Shown here one piece after another: positions 57,796 through 64,000 of a stretch of DNA of 64,000 nucleotides. The stretch's first letter is position 1. Each line of letters starts with the position of its first letter. The position numbers were made by a program, and so were the translations under genes. The notes beneath the pieces are model-generated. The model had not been told where the DNA came from. It did no database searches and was given only the letters and a program-made list of their open reading frames with translations. This stretch comes from Blumeriella jaapii (lineage: Eukaryota; Ascomycota; Leotiomycetes; Helotiales; Drepanopezizaceae), in contig VWND01000090.1 in NCBI GenBank assembly GCA_009599575.1, positions 1 to 64,000 of the forward strand. Direction: 5' to 3'.

Positions 57796-59626
57796 AGCAG
57801 GAGCACTCACTCTGCGCCTCTGAACCAACTGGGTTTGCGGTGGACGCCCCTATGGGCTTGATGTATCTCTTCGAGGGGATCGTGTGTACGAGAACCGAGC
57901 ACGGCGTGGTTTTGTGTCGGGGCTAAAGGCACGGGGGAAAGCTAGAGTGAAATAAGCTTAGCGTGAATTTGTCAGGAGCCTTATGGTATCAGAATGTACT
58001 CTATTTTCTGATCTGTAATCTTGTGTAGTACTAGATTTTCTGAAATCACAGCTGATGGTCAACTTAATGTTTACTTACACGCCGATTCTCAATTTACGTC
58101 CATCTTACGCTCTCGGCTTTTCTCTTTGATAGGAAGGAGCTTGAAATTCCCATTCTGCGGATGTTTCGAGAGTTGAGTAGACCCTTTTTGCCACCATCTT
58201 CATCCCAATCATAGACCGCGTTACATGTTTGGATCAATAGTAATGCATTGCTTGCATTAGCACGAGTTTTGCCCAGGGTGCCAAGATTGGACCCTCGTGA
58301 ATACAAGCTCTCGATTCCGTCACCCTGGAGCATTTAAGTCGATCTTTACCACGTCGCTGTCTCAGATAGCATTTGCATTAGAAGGTAGCATTCCCCATCG
58401 ATTTTCCGAAACGCAGATCAACCACGAAGCATAGCCGTGTCCGTCCAGGGCTTGTTGACATTGGATGACTAATCCTCGCTTAAGAATCGGTGGAGCCAAC
58501 CGCCGGATGGAACGTAAGTAGTACAATATCTCGCCACACTCCACATCATCACCGTGGGAATCGAATTCCACCAGAACCCATCAAGCCACGCCGCCTCTGA
58601 TGCGCGAAGACACGCCCACGGACGGCGACGCGTCCAGCAACCCCATAGCGTGATATCCCTTCCCGCACCATAAACCAGACGGAGAAACCAAAAACCAGAA
58701 AAAGCGTTCTCAAGCCGAAAGCGACAAGAACAGGATACAGCATCCGCGCCCTTCGACACGCCGCATCTGGCGAGAGTCTTCTGCGCGGAAGCGCGCGCGT
58801 GAACGGGGAAAAGCGGGATATGCCATCGTCGCAATCTGTGGGAACACACGCCCGCGACGAAGTGCGCATCTCCGCGCGCGTGGCTTTTCGAGAGCCCAGG
58901 CAGCTCTTTCTCGGATATCTCGGAGACAGAGAGTGGCAGTCGGTCTTGGCCAGCACGGGAGAATCTATGTACCTAGCTAATCCAGCACATACCTACCTTA
59001 ACTTAACATGCCACGGGCGTGCGGTTTTCACCCTTTCGATCCGGGCGCTCGACCCCGGATTCAACTCAACCCGGGCGCGGGGGAAGAGGACTTTAACCAA
59101 CCTACATACCAATCCTAGCATATCTGCTTCCATCTACATAGGTAGGTATCTATGCCCGCATCGCTACCACCCAGACCCACCATTCCAGCATCAAAGCGCT
59201 CCAGCTCCAGCTCGCAGCTCAGCCCGTATACGGCCTGTCCGCCCACCCCCGCGACACACGCAACGCACCGTACAGAGTCTCGGCCCGGATGACAGGCTCC
59301 AGCACGAGACCACGGAAGGTGCTGCTTGCGCTTGTACCGGAGGACCATCTGCGACGTGCTGTAGGAAACGCGATGGCGGGCAGCACGGCGCTCTCGGGTT
59401 AAGAGGTGGTGGTGGTGACCTCGAAGGAGCAGAGAGGAGCCGATGGCCATGGGATACAACCGTGTCTGGCAGGCAGTGGGTAAGGGGTGTGAAATTGCGA
59501 AAAGTACCTTAGCAGTGTTGTGATGTGATCCCGGCTTTGGGGATATATACAGTAGGACGCGTGGATTCTGGAAGCTGAATCGTTCGCGACATGTACATGT
59601 AAAGAAATGTAGGTAAATATCGAAAT

Positions 59627-59627
<1 letters not shown>

Positions 59628-59653
<26 letters not shown>
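59628..59653. repeat. 26-base poly-T tract
   Basis: Uninterrupted T run in spacer DNA. Confidence 0.9.
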
Positions 59654-59661
<8 letters not shown>

Positions 59662-60450
59662 GCTGAAGCTGCATTGGAGGTCCCAAATTCTTTACGGCAA
59701 ATGGAAAGCTCTCCGATACACATACATGCAAATCGGTCGGGATGTGTCAAGTGGAAACCGAAGCCCGAATCGAATCGAATCGAAGAGAAGCAGCGCTCTG
59801 GTTCGCCCGGTGAGGAAATCACGGTTACGGTGAAAGACCACCCGCCGCAGCGCAACCAAGCGCATTCCTTGAACGAGAGGAGAACATGACAGCTAGCTAG
59901 CTAAAACCGGTGAACAAAGCCGGTGTGGAAATTGGGTTGCTCATCGATTACGGAGAATGAATACATACATCTCTTCAGCTACAGTCCTGTACGTACAGTA
60001 TCAGCCAGACCAATCCCGAAAATGATCCAAGACGCGGCTGACAAGCACTACCTCACAAGCCGCAAAAGCCCGATAGCCGCTTTGACAACGACCGACGTCT
60101 ATCGGAGAAGTGCAACAACGGTCTGGACGTAAATAACCTGGGAAAACCCCAAACCGACAGCCGAAACAGAAGTTCGCGCGTGAGGATGATAATAGGAAAG
60201 AAGCCCAAACCGTCTTCCGCTGAACAGCTGGCCTTGGCAAACCCAGCAAGAACCAAAGCAAGCAATGCCCCCCACCAAGTACACGCCAAAGCCCGAACGA
60301 AAGTGCGAATCAGAGAGCAGCCAAATGGATAGCGTGAATTTTGGAAACGCCGGGTATCAAACGCTCTGGCTGGAATAAACTCAAACCCCGCCCATGACAC
60401 AGCGCGACGGCATAGAAGACGTCTCCCCCTCATCGATGGCAAGCCCGAGC

Positions 60451-61292
60451 TCATCTCAACAAACCGCCAAGATCCCTCTCCATCCCACTGATCCTCTCCT
60501 CAAGCTCGCGCTTCTTCCTCTCCAGCTCCCTAATCTCCTCCTCTTCAGCTCTCAAATCCTCCTCCGTAACGCCATCCTCCAAGTCCTGCGCCTCTCCCCC
60601 CCAGCCCTCCCCCTCTCCCTCCTCCTCCTCCTCCTCCTCTCGCCCACGATCCTCTCCACCCGGCGTCCCACCGCGATTCATCCTCTCCAGCTCCCTCATC
60701 TGCCTCCGGACCTTCTCCTCGTAGTGCGCGAGAGCGTCGCGGGTATGCACATGCCGTGTCCGCAGGGCGTCGATGCGCTGCGGCGCGCCCGCCACGCCGT
60801 ACACGGCGTTCAGCGTCTCGGCGCCGCGCAGCAGGACCTCGACGTCGACGTCGCCCGCGCCCTCCGCGCGGCGGACCTGGCTGTGCAGCGCGGGGCCCAG
60901 GACGGCCGCCACGGCCGTGTTGCGGCGCGGCGCGCGCGAGCCCGCCGCCGTGCCGGCCGTGACCTCGCCGTGCGCGACGTTGAAGACGGTCTGGCGCCGG
61001 CCGCGGCGGGTCGTGGACGGGTCCGGGTAGGGCGTGCTGGAGGTGAGGGGGCTGCCGGCGGGGGCACCGAGAAGAGCGCGCGTTCGTGCGGCTCCGTGTC
61101 GCGGATGAGAGAGGTGATGTCTGGCGCGGCGAGGAGGGCGTTGGTGAAGATCTTGGGGGGTGGAAAGCTGCGGATCGCGGGGTGAGGGGGGGTGCGAGAG
61201 TGGAGCTGGGTTGGAGGGGTGACTTACGGGAGCGTGGCGATCGATTCCGCGGAGAGCGAGATTTGCTCGAGATGACGCTCTAGGAGGGACAT
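60451..61292 (-). CDS. spc34: DASH/Dam1 complex subunit Spc34
   Basis: Outer-kinetochore protein of the DASH ring that couples chromosomes to spindle microtubules. Exon 1 is 61292-61228 (MSLLERHLEQISLSAESIAT) and is joined across a 60-bp intron to 61167. The next part gives PFPPPKIFTNALLAAPDITS, then LIRDTEPHERALF, a Spc34 hallmark. The frame then must change to reach TVFNVAHGEVTAG and VDVEVLLRGAETLNAVYGVA. A 77-bp GC-rich GT-AG intron (61067-60991) does this exactly, joining ...ALFS to TVFNV; a frameshift is the alternative. With it, exons are 61292-61228, 61167-61068 and 60990-60451 and the product is 234 aa. The C-terminus is a charged coiled coil with an acidic insert (EEEEEEEGEGEG). Confidence 0.85.
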
Positions 61293-61862
61293 CGTGGCGG
61301 GTTTGAAGAGTCACGGAGGGAAACGTGAGAGGTCGAATGTCTCCATGATGTGGGATGTCGGTTGACGTTGTTTACTATTCGCGTCGCCAAGATGTTCGGC
61401 ACGTGCTTGAGTCTACTTACAGTCATGTACTGACTGTACAGTACAGCAAGACCCATTTCAACCCTGAGCACATGCTATCTGTTAGATGTTGAATGTCACA
61501 ATTCCATCATCTTCAGCTACCAAGCGGTCAAGTTTAAGAGGATTAGACTTTGGCTGTATCTCAAGCCTTCACAAGATAAAATCCGATTTCTCCCTTCATC
61601 TCCCCTCTTCTCCCCTCCGCTGCACTGCGCCCCTCGTCTGCTATGTTCTGCTCTGCTCAGCTCAGCTATGGTCTGCTTCTTCCCAACCAACAACTAACCT
61701 AAACTTAAGACGCTGTCAAAGCCGCAACCACGCCTCCCTCAGCCCGTACGTGACGCGTGAATCTTGGCCTCTGGGGCCGACGCGGTTTCTTTTTGGTACT
61801 GTATCACAGCTCCCTGCTAAGCCATGCATACAAACTCCATGCCCACTTGCCATCTCCTCCCG
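61293..61862. other. Spacer between spc34 and the MYST gene
   Basis: Contains the spc34 upstream region and the 3' flank of the MYST gene. It includes CTGCTCTGCTCAGCTCAGC-like short repeats near 61640-61670. No gene is seen. Confidence 0.5.
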
Positions 61863-64000
61863 TCAAGCGCCAATCTCGTCTTCCACCCCATCCTCATCCT
61901 CATCCTCATCCTCCTCCCCCTCCTCATCCTCCTCTCCCTCCTCATCCTCCTCTCCCTCCTCCGCGTCCTCGTCACCAACCCGCTCGGCATAGCCCGGCGC
62001 GAACCCCTCCTCGCTCACCACCGGCTGCAGACCGATGCCCAAGCGCTCACACCACGCCCTCACAGCCAACTTGTCAATGCGCACCTTGCCCTTCTCCGGG
62101 TCCCTCTCCTTCTCCTTCGCGCCTCCCTCTGCGCCATCCCCCTCGCTCTTCCTCCCCGCCCCGACGCGCTCCACGACGCCCATGTCCCTCAGCACGGCCA
62201 AGCAGTCCTCGGGCGCGATCCACGTCTCCCGGCTCACGACCTCGACGCCGACGTCCTCCCGCCGGGCCTTGCCGCCCTTCCCCTTCCTCCCCTCCGGCCG
62301 GGCCAGGAGCCACCGCGCGATCTCCGCCCCCCAGAAGCGCGTGTAGCCCTTCCGGCCGAGCTCCGAGATGGGCTTCTCCGGCCCGCCCATGATGCCCTCG
62401 CGGCGCGCGATCGCGTACGAGACGCCCATGAGGAGCGCGCCGAGGCCCTTGCGCTGCCACGGCGGGAAGATCAGGATGCAGGCCAGGTTGTTGTTGTCCC
62501 AGGACATCTTCTCCTTGGAGAAGAAGCCGATGATCTGCGGGTCCGGCGGGGTGGGGTCGGGGCGCGAGGCGGAGGGGGAGGTGGTGGAGTGCGGAGAGTG
62601 GGCGGGCGGCGTGTAGACGAGCAGGAAGTAGTTGAAGCCCGAGACGTCGAAGAAGACGGACTTGTTGTCGAGGAAGAGCTTGGCGAAGAGGGAGAGATTT
62701 TGGCAGAAGAGCTGCGCGGGTGGTGGAGTTAGCACCCGCCTTCGCACTCGGGGGTGAAGGCATCAGGGAGGACTTACCGTCTCAACCCCCCCATCCACCT
62801 CCCAGACACTCCACTCGCCGCTCGCGCCTCGCACGGCGCCCTCGGCCCTCCATCCCCCGTGCACGTAGACCTTCCGGCCGGGCACCTTCTTCTCACAGCA
62901 GCGATAGTGCCTCACCCACTCCACCAACACCTTCCCGTATCCGAAGCAGCGCTTGCACACGTACAGCTCATGGACCACGATGCCCCCCTTGTCCCCGGCG
63001 CCGACGGTGAGCGCCTTCTCCCCAATGATCTCCTTGGGGTACCAGGACGGATACCACGTCTTGAAGGTCGCGTCCCCCAAGATGACATTGTCGATGTTGC
63101 GCTCCAGCTTCTCGCTCTCCTTGCCCGTCGTAGAATTGTCATCGATGCGCAGCTCCAGCTCCATCTTCCGCGGCCGCTTGACGGGCTCCCTGTGCTCGGG
63201 CTCGCTGCTCGCGGCGGCGGGCCGGCTGGCCCTCACGGCCAGGCCACTCGAGGGCGCGCCGGGGGCCGGGAGCAGGCCGCCTTTCCGGGCTCGCGGACGC
63301 CCGGCCTTGTGCACGCCATCCGCGCCGGCTTTCGCATTCTCGGCGAGCACGCTGCCGCTCCTCAGGCCCCTCGGGCGCCCGCTCCGCAGCTGGAGCGGGC
63401 CTTCGAGCGCCGGCACCATCTCGAGATCGGCCTCCCGGACCAGCGCGCTCGCACACACGGCCTCCGCCCGCTGCCGCTCCAGCAGCCGGGCGACCTTGTC
63501 CCTCTCGGCGTCCTCTTTGCGTTGGGCCTGCTCGAGAAGATGCCGCTTGAACTTCAGCACGTAGCGTTTGGGCTGTGGGTGCGGGTCGGGCGACCGTCGC
63601 GGCGCTGGCGGTGCCTGCGGTCCGTCTTCTCGCGCCACCTCCCGACGATGAGTCCCGTGGCCGCTGCTCGCGCTCGAGGGAGCCGCCGGGGCAGCTCGCG
63701 CGTCGAACGCCACGGACTCAGCCTGGGAGCTCCTCTGCGCGCTCCCCAGCTCTTTTTCCTGCCGCGCCGCTGGGCCCTGCTCGCGCAATGGCTGCTGCTG
63801 CTGTTGCTGTTGCTGTGCTGCTGGCGTTGCCGTTGCCGCCGCGAAGCACCTGAACCTCGTGGACGTGCGAGCTGTTGTAGACGTGGTGGCGGTTGCGAAG
63901 TCGTAGTTGTAGTGGTGGAGGTGGTGGTGGTGGTAGTGGTGGTAGTGGTGGCCGCGGTCTCGTCGTCCGACTGGCCCGACCCAGACGTTCCCTCTGCGTC
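61863..64000 (-). CDS. MYST-family histone acetyltransferase (Sas2-like), 5' end beyond window
   Basis: Transfers acetyl from acetyl-CoA to histone lysines in the nucleus. Exon 62711-61863 and the preceding exon, ending at 62778, flank a 66-bp intron (junction VWEVDGGVET/LFCQNLSLFAKLFLDNKS). The MYST zinc finger is present as C-x2-C-x12-H-x3-C (VCKRC...VRHYRCC). The acetyl-CoA site is PPWQRKGLGALLMG. The conserved Cys is in ACILIFPP and the likely catalytic Glu in GGPEKPISELGRKGY. A long basic, disordered N-terminal region contains a Gln run and, close to the edge, a His/Tyr-rich stretch (HHYHHYHHHHLHHY). The frame is open to 64000 with no ATG, so the start lies outside or in an unseen exon. 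The C-terminus is a Glu/Asp run from 61970 down. Sas2 rather than Mst2 or Esa1 is a tentative choice. Confidence 0.85.

Larger units (their letters stand above)
56849..60450. other. Long gene-poor spacer
   Basis: Contains the tandem repeat at 57484-57795 and a poly-T run at 59628-59653. Several overlapping open frames in the GC-rich part (58470-59510) have no family resemblance. CCTACCTTA/GGTAGGTA-type motifs near 58990 and 59140 and GAATC repeats near 59768 are intergenic in character. The region from 57120 to 58570 shows nothing recognisable apart from the repeat. Confidence 0.45.

Noticed and set aside
58094..58571. Two small minus-strand frames that might be exons of one gene
   Set aside because: The only apparent donor and acceptor between them define an intron of about 25 bp, too short, and no domain is visible.
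58470..59512. Several 110-240 codon frames on both strands in a GC-rich spacer
   Set aside because: They overlap each other in conflicting frames, lack phase-consistent introns, and show no recognisable motif. One starts at GTG rather than ATG.
60394..61185. 263-codon Leu/Arg/Ala-rich frame on the plus strand
   Set aside because: GC-rich shadow of spc34, whose frame on the other strand has clear family motifs.
61486..62732. Overlapping Pro/Ser/Arg-rich plus-strand frames
   Set aside because: Shadows of the acidic tail and catalytic exon of the MYST gene on the minus strand.
1..64000. CRISPR arrays, bacterial operons or phage genes
   Set aside because: Spliceosomal introns, eukaryotic gene families and LTR elements show nuclear fungal DNA; no regularly spaced palindromic repeats occur.

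Overview
The window looks like nuclear DNA of a filamentous ascomycete (Pezizomycotina). Genes carry short GT-AG introns of 46-112 bp, often with CTAAC/CTAAT branch sites. Single-copy eukaryotic housekeeping genes sit beside an AT-rich transposon block whose stop codons and near-exclusive C/T and G/A differences look like repeat-induced point mutation (RIP). The class within Pezizomycotina cannot be fixed from this sequence alone.

Left arm (1-19996). The first 2.1 kb are low complexity: a decayed LTR remnant, purine-rich DNA, a TG/TA microsatellite and an 8-bp minisatellite. Then follow conserved genes: the replication kinase Cdc7 (minus), divergent from condensin subunit Cnd1/Ycs4 (plus) across 165 bp; a tRNA-Val(CAC) on minus; proteasome lid subunit Rpn12 (plus); coatomer alpha (minus, six exons); and ER UDP-glucose:glycoprotein glucosyltransferase ending in KDEL (plus). 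The last two are divergent and both serve the secretory pathway.

Central block (19997-49501). This is a four-level nest of LTR retrotransposons. Each level can be closed by an LTR pair and an exact 5-bp target-site duplication: level 1 Gypsy-like, plus strand, 19997-49501 (TSD ctggc); level 2 Gypsy-like, minus, 21833-44038 (tatgc); level 3 Gypsy-like, minus, 25111-39693 (cgaaa); level 4 Copia, minus, 30439-38621 (ctacg). Decay decreases inward, as expected if the innermost element is youngest. The Copia element carries, on its opposite strand between pol and the 3' LTR, a formerly spliced Cys-rich protein gene (30958-32181). Level 2 has an Ala-rich antisense open frame in the equivalent place (22780-23172).

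Right arm (49502-64000). Two divergent SANT/Myb-like genes of unknown function on plus (50309-52039 and 53343-54361) look like old paralogues. An orphan two-exon gene follows on minus (55774-56848), then about 3.6 kb with no confident gene, including a 105-117 bp tandem repeat. Last come two minus-strand genes: the DASH kinetochore subunit Spc34 (60451-61292) and a MYST-family histone acetyltransferase that runs off the right edge (61863-64000).

Coordinates for spliced genes are outer CDS limits; exon boundaries are in the evidence and were checked by reading phase.
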